Below, piece by piece: positions 1-8,483 of a stretch of DNA of 26,341 bases. Source of the stretch: an uncultured Intestinimonas sp. (GTDB taxonomy: Bacteria > Bacillota_A > Clostridia > Oscillospirales > Oscillospiraceae); NCBI GenBank assembly GCA_958435885.1, contig CAUBHZ010000001.1:1-26341 (forward strand). Reading direction: 5' to 3'. Numbering within the stretch: position 1 is the stretch's first letter; each line of letters begins with the position of its first letter. The notes under the pieces were generated by a model. The model did not search any database, was not told where the DNA came from, and saw only the letters and a program-made list of their open reading frames with translations. Position numbers and translations under genes: made by a program.

Positions 1-351
1 GTTTGTTTTTGCGGCACCTTTACCGCAGGTAAGTCCAAGATTGAAATTGTGGACGGAAAGCTTGATATCCAGGAGGATGGCGACATCATCAAATTTAAGC
101 CGGAAGTGGAGCAAATTACGTTTTCCGGAGAATATGCGCTGGAGACTGGCCAGGAAGTCTTTTTCTTGACAGAGAGGGCCGTGCTCAAGCTGACTGAGAA
201 AGGTGTAACCTTAATTGAGATTGCTCCCGGGGTGGACCTGGAAAAGGACATTATTGCGCACATGGGATTCCGGCCTGCTATCGCTGAAAACCTCAAGGTC
301 ATGGATGCGCGGATTTTTAAGCCTGAGAAAATGGGGCTGGAATTGCTGTAA
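1..351 (+). CDS. pct: Propionate-type (class I) CoA-transferase, C-terminal end only
   Basis: The reading frame is open from base 1 and stops at TAA 349-351, so only the last 116 residues are present. The segment FCGTFTAGK followed by EQITFSG and the stretch around IAPGVDLEKDI match what I know of the C-terminal end of propionate CoA-transferases (Pct/YdiF). These enzymes move CoA from acetyl-CoA or propionyl-CoA onto short hydroxy acids such as lactate. The catalytic glutamate lies upstream of the window and cannot be checked. The gene ends 67 bases before the 2-hydroxyacyl-CoA dehydratase genes. That is the arrangement expected if the transferase makes the 2-hydroxyacyl-CoA substrate. Phenyllactate and 2-hydroxyisocaproate systems instead use class III transferases (FldA, HadA), so a class I enzyme here favours a lactate-like small substrate. 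That last point is inference. Confidence 0.85.
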   Translation, partial: VCFCGTFTAGKSKIEIVDGKLDIQEDGDIIKFKPEVEQITFSGEYALETGQEVFFLTERAVLKLTEKGVTLIEIAPGVDLEKDIIAHMGFRPAIAENLKVMDARIFKPEKMGLELL

Positions 352-418
352 CGGAGCATCTTGAAAAGCGTTGTTCACAGCAGGTCGTAACATTACGGAA
401 TGATATGGAGGGAAAGAT

Positions 419-1666
419 ATGGATGAGACAAAAAAGAGCTCCAAGCAGATCATGAACGAGATGATTGCCGCTACATATGTGAGAGCCGCAGAGGCAAAGA
501 AGGCGGGGAAGCCCATTTGCTGGGCTACCGGAATTGCCCCCCAGGAACTAATGACAGCTATGGATATCGCCACGGTGTATCCTGAAAATTTTGGAGCCGC
601 CATGGGTGCCAAGCACTTCTCTGGACATTTTTGCGAAGTAGCTGAGGCAGCGGGGTACTCCATCGATATCTGCTCCTATGCCAGAAACCATTTCGGATAC
701 ATCATGGAGGGCGGACATGTGGATGACATTGTAAACCTTCCTATGCCGGACATGGTCCTCTGTTGCAGCAATACCTGTACAACGGTTATCAAGTGGTATG
801 AGAATCTAGCCAAAGAGCATAACATCCCCTGCCTTTTCTTTGATACGCCTTTTGTCTACCAGGATGGCAAGGCCACTGACCACCAGGTCAAGTATATGGA
901 AGGCGAGATCTACCGCATCATTGCCCAACTGGAGGAAATCACCGGAAGAAAGTTTGACTATGATAAGTTTAAGCATGTAATGGAAATCTCCATGCAGACC
1001 GGTGAGGCTTGGATGCGCGCGATCAGTGTGGCAAAGCATACCCCTTCCCCCATTTGCGGTTTTGATATGTTCAACTACATGGGCGTTATGGTATGTGACC
1101 GCGGGACCGAGGCTGCCCGTGATCTATTTAACCTCTGGTATGAAGAGTCCATGGAGAAAATCGCAAGGGGCGAAGGACCTTGGAAGGATCAGGAAGAGAA
1201 GTACCGTATCCTCTGGGATGGAATTGCCTGCTGGCCCCAGCTGAATCTTACCTATAAATCTCTCAAGAAGTTCGGCATCAACATGGTTGCGTCCAACTAT
1301 CCCAGATGCTGGATGTTGGACTACAAGGAGCCCACTATTGCGGCCATGGCCAGAGCTTATGCCGAAAACATCCCCATGAACCGCGATATTCCGTTTGATT
1401 ATAATGCTACCAAAGAGACTGCTTCCACCTACAATCTGGATGGAATGATCTCTCATTCCAACCGAAGCTGTAAACCCATGGACTTTAAGCAATTTGAAGT
1501 CCGGCGGGGAATTATGGAGGAAGTCGGCCTCCCGTCCTGTATCTTCGATGGAGATCAGACGGACCCAAAAGTGTTTTCTCAGGCACAGTTTGAAACCCGG
1601 CTGCAGTCCCTGGTTGAAATTATGGAAAAGAACAAGGCAAAGAAGCAGGGAGGTAACGGACAATGA
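419..1666 (+). CDS. 2-hydroxyacyl-CoA dehydratase, larger (alpha-type) subunit
   Basis: This 415-residue protein belongs to the HgdAB/FldBC/HadBC/LcdAB family. The holoenzyme removes water from 2-hydroxyacyl-CoA through a ketyl radical after receiving one electron from its activator. Conserved features seen are the N-terminal segment with Cys34 (KPICWATG), Cys85, and the Cys-rich motif CCSNTC at 115-120. These cysteines are candidates for the [4Fe-4S] ligands. Length and order (larger subunit first, then a 374-residue subunit) match lactoyl-CoA and phenyllactoyl-CoA dehydratases. The ATG is preceded by GGAGGG about eight bases upstream. The stop overlaps the next start (ATGA), indicating translational coupling and equal dosage. 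The substrate cannot be read from the sequence. Lactoyl-CoA is plausible given the neighbouring Pct-like enzyme; 2-hydroxyglutaryl-CoA is less likely because no glutaconyl-CoA decarboxylase is nearby. Confidence 0.9.
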   Translation: MDETKKSSKQIMNEMIAATYVRAAEAKKAGKPICWATGIAPQELMTAMDIATVYPENFGAAMGAKHFSGHFCEVAEAAGYSIDICSYARNHFGYIMEGGHVDDIVNLPMPDMVLCCSNTCTTVIKWYENLAKEHNIPCLFFDTPFVYQDGKATDHQVKYMEGEIYRIIAQLEEITGRKFDYDKFKHVMEISMQTGEAWMRAISVAKHTPSPICGFDMFNYMGVMVCDRGTEAARDLFNLWYEESMEKIARGEGPWKDQEEKYRILWDGIACWPQLNLTYKSLKKFGINMVASNYPRCWMLDYKEPTIAAMARAYAENIPMNRDIPFDYNATKETASTYNLDGMISHSNRSCKPMDFKQFEVRRGIMEEVGLPSCIFDGDQTDPKVFSQAQFETRLQSLVEIMEKNKAKKQGGNGQ

Positions 1667-2787
1667 AGCACAATGAGATTATCGAAGCCCTTGTTGCGGC
1701 GGCAAAGAGCCCCAAAAAAACGGTAACAAGATCCATGAATACCACGGGGAAAAAGGCCATTGGCCTTTCACCTGTGTATGGTCCTGACGAGGTGGTCTAC
1801 GCGGCTGGATGTCTTCCCGTCGGCCTGTGGGGTGGCCACACAGAATTCCAGCTTGCAGACAAGTATTTGCAGAGTTTCTGTTGTAGCGTCATCCGTGCGA
1901 ACCTGGAGTATGGCCTCAAAGGGGATTACAACATGCTTTCCGCTATCGTGGGCAACAGCTTCTGCGATGCGCTGAAAGGCTTCATGAAGAACTGGCCCTA
2001 TGGCATCAAGCACATTCCGGTGATTCCATGTATCTATCCTCAAAATCGGATTGCTGCAGGTGAAGAATACCTAATTGCTGAACTGGAGTTCTTCCGGCAG
2101 CGGCTTGAGAATCTGCTTGGCGTGAAAATTACAGAGGCTGATCTGGAGGCAGCTCTGGCAGTGTATGATGACTACCGGGCTGCATGCAGAAGATTTGTGG
2201 GCATGGTAGCGGATTATCCGATTACCTTAAATCCCAAGGTACGCCATTTGGTTTTAAAGGCAGCGCAGTTCATGGACAAGAAGGAGTATACTCGACTGCT
2301 TAAGGAACTCATGGACAGCTTGGCGGGCCAGTCCAAGGAGCAGTTTGATGGCTTCCGGGTGGTTCTGACCGGAATTATGGTAGATTCTGAGAACTACCTA
2401 GATGCCTTAGTTGAAAACAATATTGTGGTCGTTTCGGACGACCTGATGCAGGAGAGTCGGCAGTTTAGAACTGAGACTAGACCTTTGGGAACTGCAATGG
2501 AGCGTATTGCCGGCCGCTTTATCGATCTGAAGGGCTGTGCTTTGGTCTATGAGGAAGAAAAGAGCCGAGGCCAGATGCTCATTGATATGGCTAAGGACGC
2601 CGATGCGGTATTCTACTGTCAGATGAAATTCTGTGAGATGGAAGAGTTTGACTATCCCATCATCAAAGAGGAGTTGTGTACGGCCGGGGTGAAGATGCTT
2701 TACATCGAGTCTGACCAGCAGGTGGACGCATCCGGTCAGTTGGCCAACCGCATTCAGGCATTTGTAGAGATCAACAAAAAAACCTGA
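1663..2787 (+). CDS. 2-hydroxyacyl-CoA dehydratase, smaller (beta-type) subunit
   Basis: This 374-residue partner of the preceding protein has the length usual for FldC/HadC/LcdB. The N-terminal region contains the family segment around SPVYGPDEVVYAAGCLPVG, with further cysteines in QSFCCS, NSFCD and VIPCIYP. These are positioned like the cluster ligands of the family. The C-terminal half ends in the typical stretch KMLYIESDQQ followed by a short amphipathic helix. The start ATG overlaps the TGA of the alpha gene by four bases, so both subunits should be made from one mRNA. A 167-base gap with a strong hairpin follows before the activator gene, so the catalytic subunits and activator may be expressed at different levels. 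The family is certain; the substrate is not. Confidence 0.9.
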   Translation: MKHNEIIEALVAAAKSPKKTVTRSMNTTGKKAIGLSPVYGPDEVVYAAGCLPVGLWGGHTEFQLADKYLQSFCCSVIRANLEYGLKGDYNMLSAIVGNSFCDALKGFMKNWPYGIKHIPVIPCIYPQNRIAAGEEYLIAELEFFRQRLENLLGVKITEADLEAALAVYDDYRAACRRFVGMVADYPITLNPKVRHLVLKAAQFMDKKEYTRLLKELMDSLAGQSKEQFDGFRVVLTGIMVDSENYLDALVENNIVVVSDDLMQESRQFRTETRPLGTAMERIAGRFIDLKGCALVYEEEKSRGQMLIDMAKDADAVFYCQMKFCEMEEFDYPIIKEELCTAGVKMLYIESDQQVDASGQLANRIQAFVEINKKT

Positions 2788-2831
2788 GTAAAAAAACTTC
2801 TCCCAATAGAAATTGGCTACTATCCGCTGCA

Positions 2832-2876
2832 TTGTCGTGCCGGGGCCATTCACTCATGAGTACCCCGGCACGACAA
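2832..2876. repeat. Perfect 14-bp inverted repeat with a nested palindrome
   Basis: The left arm (2832-2845) and right arm (2863-2876) are perfect reverse complements. They contain GTGCCGGG and CCCGGCAC. The 17-base loop holds a second palindrome, ACTCATGAGT, at 2852-2861. No T-run follows either arm, so this is not a classical intrinsic terminator. It could be an mRNA-stabilising or processing hairpin between the dehydratase subunits and the activator, a protein-binding dyad, or a REP-like mobile repeat. The same 8-base arm core recurs at 8362-8463. Confidence 0.75.
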
Positions 2877-2954
2877 CTATATCAATGAGCGAGCAAAGCA
2901 GGAGGGTATGCACCGTCACTGCTGTGGCATCCGAACCTATCAGGAGGGCTGAAT

Positions 2955-3740
2955 ATGTTTTTGGGAATTGACATCGGATCCTCTTCGTCAAAAGTTGCAC
3001 TTATTGACGCTGAGCGCAGCGTTTTGTATCAGGCTGCGATTAATATAGGTACGGGTAGCAATGTGATTGATACCATGCGTGCCCATGCATTGGAGCAGAT
3101 TGGCAGGAAGGAAAGCGACATCATCTATACCGTAGTGACCGGCTATGGGAGGACCACATATAAAAACGCCGATACCCAAATCACGGAAATTTCCTGTCAT
3201 GCAAAGGGAGCACACTTCCTTTTTCCGACTGTGAGGACAGTCATCGATATCGGCGGCCAGGATTCCAAAGTTATTCGAGTGGGTGCTGATGGTGCTGCAG
3301 AGGACTTTGTCATGAATGACAAGTGTGCGGCTGGAACGGGCAGATTCCTCGAAGTAATGGCAAGAGTATTAGGCTGCGATATTGGTTCCCTCTCCTCTGT
3401 GGCGGAGCAAGCGACAGGGAGCGTGTCCATCAGCAGCACGTGTACGGTATTTGCAGAATCCGAGGTTATCTCCCAGCTGTCTCTGGGAAGAAAGAAGGAG
3501 GATGTGGCTCTGGGTGCTCACGTATCAGTGGCAAAACGAGTCAGCGGGCAGGCCAGCCGAGTAGGGGTTCGCCCTGATGTAGTCATGACGGGCGGGGTGG
3601 CTCTCAATCACCACATGGTGGAGGCACTGAGCAATGAAATAGGCTATCCGATCGAAGTCCCGGAAAGCCCTCAGACCATTGGTGCACTTGGTGCGGCACT
3701 TTACGCACTCGAACGGTACAATAGCCTACAGCGGAGATAG
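2955..3740 (+). CDS. ATP-dependent activator of 2-hydroxyacyl-CoA dehydratase
   Basis: This 261-residue protein is an ASKHA-fold (acetate kinase/hsc70/actin) ATPase of the HgdC/FldI/HadI/LcdC group. Visible motifs are the phosphate loop GIDIGSSSSK at 4-13, DIGGQDSK at 98-105, NDKCAAGTGRFLE at 121-133, STCTVFAESE at 161-170, TGGVALN, and GALGAALYA near the end. Cys124 and Cys163 correspond to the two cysteines per monomer that hold one [4Fe-4S] cluster between the subunits of the homodimer. ATP hydrolysis drives injection of one low-potential electron into the dehydratase, which then turns over many times. The start ATG follows AGGAGGGCTGAAT. In the fld and had operons the activator precedes the dehydratase subunits; here it follows them. 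Electrons would come from ferredoxin or flavodoxin, neither of which is encoded in the window. Confidence 0.94.
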   Translation: MFLGIDIGSSSSKVALIDAERSVLYQAAINIGTGSNVIDTMRAHALEQIGRKESDIIYTVVTGYGRTTYKNADTQITEISCHAKGAHFLFPTVRTVIDIGGQDSKVIRVGADGAAEDFVMNDKCAAGTGRFLEVMARVLGCDIGSLSSVAEQATGSVSISSTCTVFAESEVISQLSLGRKKEDVALGAHVSVAKRVSGQASRVGVRPDVVMTGGVALNHHMVEALSNEIGYPIEVPESPQTIGALGAALYALERYNSLQRR

Positions 3741-3785
3741 CAAGAGCCTCTGAAATGAAATGTCAGAAAGGAAGGAGAGAATGCT

Positions 3786-4928
3786 ATGACACTGAATTTG
3801 AATGAAGAGCAAGTGTCCATTCAGCAGCTGGCACGTGATCTCGCCCAAAAGGAGTTCAAGCCCCTGGCCCATGAGCTTGATGAAACCGGACGATTTCCAG
3901 CAGAAAATGTTAAGAAGCTGGCCGAAACGGGATTGATGGGACTCAATGTTCCGGAGGCCTACGGTGGTGTGAACTTGGATGAGATCTGCAAGGTTCTGGT
4001 CATTGAGGAAGTGGCCAAAGCCTGCTCTAATACTGCGGAGATGTACGCTGTTCACCTCTTGGTAAACAATATTATCGCCACCCATGGCAATGAAGAGCAA
4101 AAGAAAAAATACCTGACCATGGCCTGCGAGGGAAAGCTGGGAGCTTTTGCGCTGACAGAGCCTAACGCAGGTTCTGATGCCAGTGGATTGCGTACACGGG
4201 CTATTGCCGACGGTGATGACTATATCATCAATGGCACGAAATGTTTTATTTCAAACATGGGCCCGGAAGAAGGAGACTATGTAGTTCTGATTGCTCTGAC
4301 AGACCCCGATAAGGGTACAAAGGGAATGACCGCATTTATGATCGACAGAGATACTCCCGGTTTCTCGGTTGGAAAATCGGAGAACAAGATGGGAATCCGG
4401 GCCGCTGCGGTGTCTGAGCTGATTCTTCAGGATGTTCGGGTCCCAAAGAGTGCCATTCTGGGCAAGGAAGGCCAAGGCTTCAAAATCGCCATGTCTGGAT
4501 TGGATGGCGGTCGGGTTGGTATAGCCGCTCAGGCTTGCGGTCTGGCAGAGGCGGCGCTGGAGGCAGCAATCGCCTATTCCGGTGAACGGGTCCAGTTTGG
4601 GAAGCCCATCAACGCCAACCAGGGAATTCAGTGGTATCTCGCTGATATGGCTACTCGCCTGGAGGCGGCCAAACTATTGGCGCTCAAGGCTGCACATGCC
4701 CGCGACAATAAGGATCCCAAGGTCAGTATGTACTGCTCAATGGCGAAGTACTATGCCTCTGAGACTGCTGTGTGGATCTGCAACAAGGCGCTTCAGATCC
4801 ACGGCGGCTATGGCTATATGAAGGAATACGATATTGAGCGTCTCTACCGTGACGTGCGGATCATTCCCTTGTATGAGGGGACATCGGAGGTCCAGAAGAT
4901 GGTGATCTCCAAGTCGCTGATTAAATAA
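3786..4928 (+). CDS. Short-chain acyl-CoA dehydrogenase (first copy)
   Basis: This 380-residue FAD enzyme of the butyryl-CoA/short-chain acyl-CoA dehydrogenase family interconverts enoyl-CoA and acyl-CoA. Seen in order are an N-terminal helical domain, the flavin-binding segment FALTEPNAGSDA, a second FAD segment around TKCFISN, the strongly conserved FGKPINANQ, QIHGGYGYMKEY, and LYEGTSEVQ near the end. Glu364 in LYEGTSE is the expected catalytic base of this subfamily. The start follows GGAAGGAGAG. It lies 45 bases after the activator gene, so the likely role is reduction of the enoyl-CoA made by the dehydratase, as acryloyl-CoA or cinnamoyl-CoA reductases do in related pathways. Such enzymes normally work with an electron-transferring flavoprotein, but no etfA or etfB is adjacent. 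A close paralogue of equal length lies at 10150-11292. Confidence 0.92.
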   Translation: MTLNLNEEQVSIQQLARDLAQKEFKPLAHELDETGRFPAENVKKLAETGLMGLNVPEAYGGVNLDEICKVLVIEEVAKACSNTAEMYAVHLLVNNIIATHGNEEQKKKYLTMACEGKLGAFALTEPNAGSDASGLRTRAIADGDDYIINGTKCFISNMGPEEGDYVVLIALTDPDKGTKGMTAFMIDRDTPGFSVGKSENKMGIRAAAVSELILQDVRVPKSAILGKEGQGFKIAMSGLDGGRVGIAAQACGLAEAALEAAIAYSGERVQFGKPINANQGIQWYLADMATRLEAAKLLALKAAHARDNKDPKVSMYCSMAKYYASETAVWICNKALQIHGGYGYMKEYDIERLYRDVRIIPLYEGTSEVQKMVISKSLIK

Positions 4929-4953
4929 TTGCCGTTATAGAGGGTGATACATC

Positions 4954-6411
4954 ATGTCGTTGATGACAAGTGCCCAATACATCGATAGCCTGACCAAAAT
5001 GAAGCGCAATATCTGGTTTCAGGGCAAGAAAATCGAGGACCCCATCAACCACCCTCTGCTCATCCCTTCGCGGCGATGTCTGGAGGAGACCTATGATATG
5101 GCCCTGATGCCGGAATATGAGGATCTAATGACGGCTACCAGCCAATTCACCGGTCACAAGATCAACCGGTTCAACCATATCTATGCCACCAAGGACGACC
5201 TGAACAAGAAGACCAAGATGCAGCGGCTGATGGGCCAGCGTACTGGCGCTTGCTTCCAGAGATGCGTCATCATGGATATGGCTAACGCCTTTTATCCTGC
5301 GACCTATGAGATAGACGAGAAATACGGGACCCACTATTTCGAGCGTTTCAAGGAGTTTATTATCAAGTGCCAGGAGGAGGACCTAATCGTGGCGGGCGCC
5401 CTCACCGATCCCAAGGGAAGCCGCAGTGCTAAGATAGGCGGAGACGAGCAAGATAAGGATCTGTATGTCCATGTGGTGGAACGCCGATCTGACGGCGTGG
5501 TGGTGAACGGTGCTAAATGCCACCTCACTGGCATCACCAACGCCCATGAGGTGGTGGTACTGCCTACCCAGGCCATGAGGCCCGGCCAGGAGGACTATGC
5601 CATCGCTTTTCATCTTCCTCTGGACACCCCTGGCATCACCATGATCGTGGGCCGGCAGAGCTGCGACACCCGAAAGATGGAAGAGGGTGCGGACATCGAC
5701 CTGGGCAATGCCCAGTACGGTGGTGTGGAAGCCCTCACCGTGTTTGACCATGTTTTCGTCCCCAACGAGAATATCTTCCTCAACGGTGAAGTGGACTTTG
5801 TCGGCACGCTGGTGGAGCTCTTTGCTGCCGGCCACCGCAACAGCTACGGCGGCTGCAAGTCTGGTGTGGGCGATGTAGTCATTGGCACCGCAAGTCTGAT
5901 CGCTCAGTACAATGGGACGGAAAAAGCCAGCCACGTCAAGGATAAGCTAGTGGAAATGACCCAGCTCAACGAGCAACTCTACTGTGCGGGCATTGCCTCT
6001 GGCACTGAGGCCTGGCAAACCAAGGCGGGCAATTACATGGTGGACCTGCTGCTGGCCAACGTGTGCAAGCTGAACGTGACCCGGTATCCCTATGAGATCG
6101 TTCGGCTGATGGAGGACATCGCCGGAGGTATCATGGTGACCGCCCCCTCTGAGGCGGATCTGAAGAGTCCCGAAGTAGGCAAGTATGTGGAAAAGTATCT
6201 GGTGGGCCAGAATGTGAGCGCTGAGGATCGGCTGCGCTGCCTGCGTCTGTGCGAGAACCTGGCCTTGGGTACCGCTGCGGTGGGCTACCGCACCGAGAGC
6301 ATGCACGGTGCTGGATCTCCCCAGGCCCAGAAGGTGATGATTACCCGACAGGGCAACTTTGAGATGAAGAAGCAACTGGCCAGACGAATTGCCGGCATTG
6401 CAAGGCAGTAG
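4954..6411 (+). CDS. abfD: 4-hydroxybutyryl-CoA dehydratase / vinylacetyl-CoA isomerase family protein
   Basis: This 485-residue protein resembles Clostridium aminobutyricum AbfD from end to end. AbfD is an FAD and [4Fe-4S] enzyme that dehydrates 4-hydroxybutyryl-CoA to crotonyl-CoA by a radical mechanism. The cluster ligands known for AbfD (three Cys and one His) are all in place: Cys100 and Cys104 in GACFQRC, His294 and Cys301 in GHRNSYGGCK. Tyr298 and Lys302 match catalytic positions, and the blocks RQSCDTRKMEEGADIDLGN and YRTESMHGAGSPQAQ are retained. A short stretch present in AbfD before the last helices appears shortened here, giving 485 rather than about 490 residues. The ribosome binding site is AGAGGGTGA. 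With the thiolase, hydroxyacyl-CoA dehydrogenase, crotonase and dehydrogenase downstream it could support 4-hydroxybutyrate fermentation. A different 4-hydroxyacyl-CoA substrate remains possible. Confidence 0.9.
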   Translation: MSLMTSAQYIDSLTKMKRNIWFQGKKIEDPINHPLLIPSRRCLEETYDMALMPEYEDLMTATSQFTGHKINRFNHIYATKDDLNKKTKMQRLMGQRTGACFQRCVIMDMANAFYPATYEIDEKYGTHYFERFKEFIIKCQEEDLIVAGALTDPKGSRSAKIGGDEQDKDLYVHVVERRSDGVVVNGAKCHLTGITNAHEVVVLPTQAMRPGQEDYAIAFHLPLDTPGITMIVGRQSCDTRKMEEGADIDLGNAQYGGVEALTVFDHVFVPNENIFLNGEVDFVGTLVELFAAGHRNSYGGCKSGVGDVVIGTASLIAQYNGTEKASHVKDKLVEMTQLNEQLYCAGIASGTEAWQTKAGNYMVDLLLANVCKLNVTRYPYEIVRLMEDIAGGIMVTAPSEADLKSPEVGKYVEKYLVGQNVSAEDRLRCLRLCENLALGTAAVGYRTESMHGAGSPQAQKVMITRQGNFEMKKQLARRIAGIARQ

Positions 6412-6561
6412 TGTAGTGAGCCTGTGGGTTCCTGGCACTGACGGTTCCGTAATATGAACTCCTGAGCCCTGAGGTGAGTTGGTCTAGGCCAATATGCCTC
6501 ATGCCCAGGTTAAGCGGACAGGCAAAGTGCAGAGGGATCACATACTCAGGAGGGAAAACAT

Positions 6562-7140
6562 ATGGAGTTTATGGATGTAGTCCTAAGCCGCAGAAGCATC
6601 CGACGTTATCTGGACCGTCCAATTCTGGAGGAGGACTTGACGGAAATCCTACAGGCAGGAATATATGCACCCTCTGCGGTGGATCTCCAGCCCTGGTACT
6701 TTGTAGTGATAAAGAGCAAAGAACAAATGGAGCGTCTGATCGGTATTATGCGACGTGTTTCAGATAAGATGCGGCCAGTATTGGAAGAACGCTTCGCCAA
6801 ACATCCCCAGGTGATTGTTGAGAGTACACAGTTCATTCGCCAGTTGGGAGGAGCACCGGTTTGCATTCTTGTATTTCAGTATAAATCTGAATATAAGAAA
6901 ACGGTGGAAACTATTTCACAAAGTATAGGGGCTGCAATTGAAAATATGCTGCTGGCCGCTACAGACAAGGGGCTGGGGAGCTGCTGGCTCACCGCTCCTG
7001 TGGAGGTGGGGGTGGCGGCAGAGTTGCGGGATACCTTTGCGCCCGGGAAAGGGAATCTATTGGCCGTGGTTACCATGGGCTATTCCGATCAGGTTCCCAA
7101 GACGCCCGCCCGAAAGGAAGGACGCTACACCATAATCTGA
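6562..7140 (+). CDS. Nitroreductase-family FMN oxidoreductase
   Basis: This 192-residue protein has the layout of FMN-dependent nitroreductases. The N-terminal SRRSIRRY segment (about 9-16) binds the flavin phosphate, APSAVDLQPWYFVV follows at about 36-49, and GLGSCWLT lies in the C-terminal half. Members use NAD(P)H to reduce nitro compounds, quinones or other acceptors; several act on unknown physiological substrates. The start follows CAGGAGGG. It sits 150 bases after the AbfD-like gene and 13 bases before the thiolase, so it appears to be co-transcribed with the butanoyl-CoA genes. Its role there is not obvious. It might recycle reduced cofactor or act on a pathway intermediate, but nothing in the sequence decides this. 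Confidence 0.85.
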   Translation: MEFMDVVLSRRSIRRYLDRPILEEDLTEILQAGIYAPSAVDLQPWYFVVIKSKEQMERLIGIMRRVSDKMRPVLEERFAKHPQVIVESTQFIRQLGGAPVCILVFQYKSEYKKTVETISQSIGAAIENMLLAATDKGLGSCWLTAPVEVGVAAELRDTFAPGKGNLLAVVTMGYSDQVPKTPARKEGRYTII

Positions 7141-7153
7141 GGAGATTACGTCA

Positions 7154-8350
7154 ATGAAAGAAGTTGTCATTGTCAGCGCGGCACGCACGCCGTTTGGCAA
7201 GTTTGGTGGTGTGCTCAAGCATCTGACGGCAGCCGAACTGGGAGGGCTGGCCATCGCCGAGGCGCTGAAGCGGGCCGGAATCACTGGTGAGCAGGTGGAC
7301 GAGGTGGTGTATGGCACCGTCATTGCCGCCGGGCAGGGCCAGGTCCCCGGTCGACAGGCCGCAGTGAAGGGAGGTGTTCCTTACACCGTCCCTGTGGTAA
7401 CCATCAATAAGGTCTGCGGTTCCGCCCTGAAGGCGGTGACGATCGGTGCTCAGATGATTAAGGCAGGAGATGCGGATGTTATCGTCTGCGGTGGCATGGA
7501 GAGCATGTCCAACGCCCCCTATCTGGTGAATGAGGCCCGCTGGGGCGCACGGATGAACGATATCAAGATGAAGGATGCCATGGTGTTGGATGGCCTGTGG
7601 TGCCCTCAGAACAATGTACATATGGCTGTCATTGGCGGCGCGGTGGCAGGCGAGTACGGCATCACCCGTGAGATGCAGGATGCTTGGGCCCTGCGGAGCC
7701 AGCAGCGGTGGGCGGCCGGTGAGGCCAAGGGCATTTTTGATGAGGAGCGGTTTCCGGTGGAGGTCCCCGGAAAGAAGGGCAAAGTGACGGTGGTGGATAA
7801 AGACGAGGCGCCCCGTCCTGAGACCACTATAGAAACTCTGGCTAAGCTGCCCCCCATCTTTGCCTCTGACAATACCGTGACGGCGGGCAATGCCCCCGGT
7901 ACCAACGATGGTGCCTCCGCGGTGATACTCATGAGCCGCGAGAAGGCGGAGGAGCTGGGCGCCCCTATCCTGGCCACCGTCAAGGGCTACGCTCAGGCCA
8001 GCCGGGAGTCCCGGTATATCGCCACGGTGCCCGGCCTCGCCATCCAGAACCTGATGGAGAAGAACGGCCTGACCCTGGAGGATTTTGACGCCATTGAGAT
8101 CAATGAGGCCTTTGCCGCTGTCCCTTTGGTCTCCTGCTTGGGCATTCTGGGGATGGACCAGAAGACCATGGATGAGAAGGTCAATATCAACGGCGGCGCG
8201 GTGGCGGTGGGTCACCCCATCGGCGCCACCGGTGCCCGCATCCTTATGACCCTCATCTATGAGCTGCGCCGCTCCGGCAAAAAATGCGGTGTAGCATCTA
8301 TCTGTTCTGGCATGGCCCAGGGCGACACTGTCTGGGTAGAGGTGGAATAA
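7154..8350 (+). CDS. thl: Acetyl-CoA acetyltransferase (thiolase)
   Basis: This 398-residue thiolase condenses two acetyl-CoA to acetoacetyl-CoA or runs the reverse cleavage. Catalytic residues seen are Cys88 in NKVCGSALKAV, His354 in GGAVAVGHPIGATG, and Cys384 in SICSGMAQGD, with the NEAFAA loop also present. The last motif reads CSGMAQGD rather than the common CxGGGMG form, so substrate or subclass may differ slightly from classical ThlA. A ribosome binding site (GAGGAG) lies just upstream and overlaps the end of the nitroreductase gene. It is the first of four genes of a butanoyl-CoA module. If propionyl-CoA is made by the upstream dehydratase module, the enzyme could also join propionyl-CoA and acetyl-CoA towards valerate; this is speculation. 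Confidence 0.93.
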   Translation: MKEVVIVSAARTPFGKFGGVLKHLTAAELGGLAIAEALKRAGITGEQVDEVVYGTVIAAGQGQVPGRQAAVKGGVPYTVPVVTINKVCGSALKAVTIGAQMIKAGDADVIVCGGMESMSNAPYLVNEARWGARMNDIKMKDAMVLDGLWCPQNNVHMAVIGGAVAGEYGITREMQDAWALRSQQRWAAGEAKGIFDEERFPVEVPGKKGKVTVVDKDEAPRPETTIETLAKLPPIFASDNTVTAGNAPGTNDGASAVILMSREKAEELGAPILATVKGYAQASRESRYIATVPGLAIQNLMEKNGLTLEDFDAIEINEAFAAVPLVSCLGILGMDQKTMDEKVNINGGAVAVGHPIGATGARILMTLIYELRRSGKKCGVASICSGMAQGDTVWVEVE

Positions 8351-8361
8351 AAAATTATACG

Positions 8362-8463
8362 GTGCCGGGTGGGAAAAGGCTGTGATCTGATGAGCCTCCC
8401 ATCAACAATATCATGACCTTCCCTTCCTGATGTCATCAGAGCAGCCTTTTTCCTGCCCGGCAC
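8362..8463. repeat. Long imperfect hairpin between thiolase and hbd genes
   Basis: The arms 8362-8393 and 8433-8463 pair over most of their length. They give a perfect 8-bp outer stem (GTGCCGGG with CCCGGCAC), a middle stem with GGGAAAAGGCTG opposite CAGCCTTTTTCC containing one bulge, and a perfect inner stem (TCTGATGA with TCATCAGA). The loop is 39 bases. No U-tract follows the right arm, and the next ribosome binding site starts within about ten bases, so it may shield that site or stabilise the mRNA. The outer arm core is shared with the hairpin at 2832-2876. Confidence 0.7.
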
Positions 8464-8483
8464 ACAAAAGGAGCAGAACCGCT

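Noticed and set aside
419..3740. Assignment as a benzoyl-CoA reductase or as 2-hydroxyglutaryl-CoA dehydratase
   Set aside because: Only two dehydratase subunits and one activator are present, not the four-subunit reductase set, and no glutaconyl-CoA decarboxylase genes are nearby. Neither possibility is fully excluded without a tree.
7151..8215. A 354-codon minus-strand frame opposite the thiolase gene
   Set aside because: His- and Gly-rich shadow product without motifs; the thiolase catalytic residues are all intact on the + strand.
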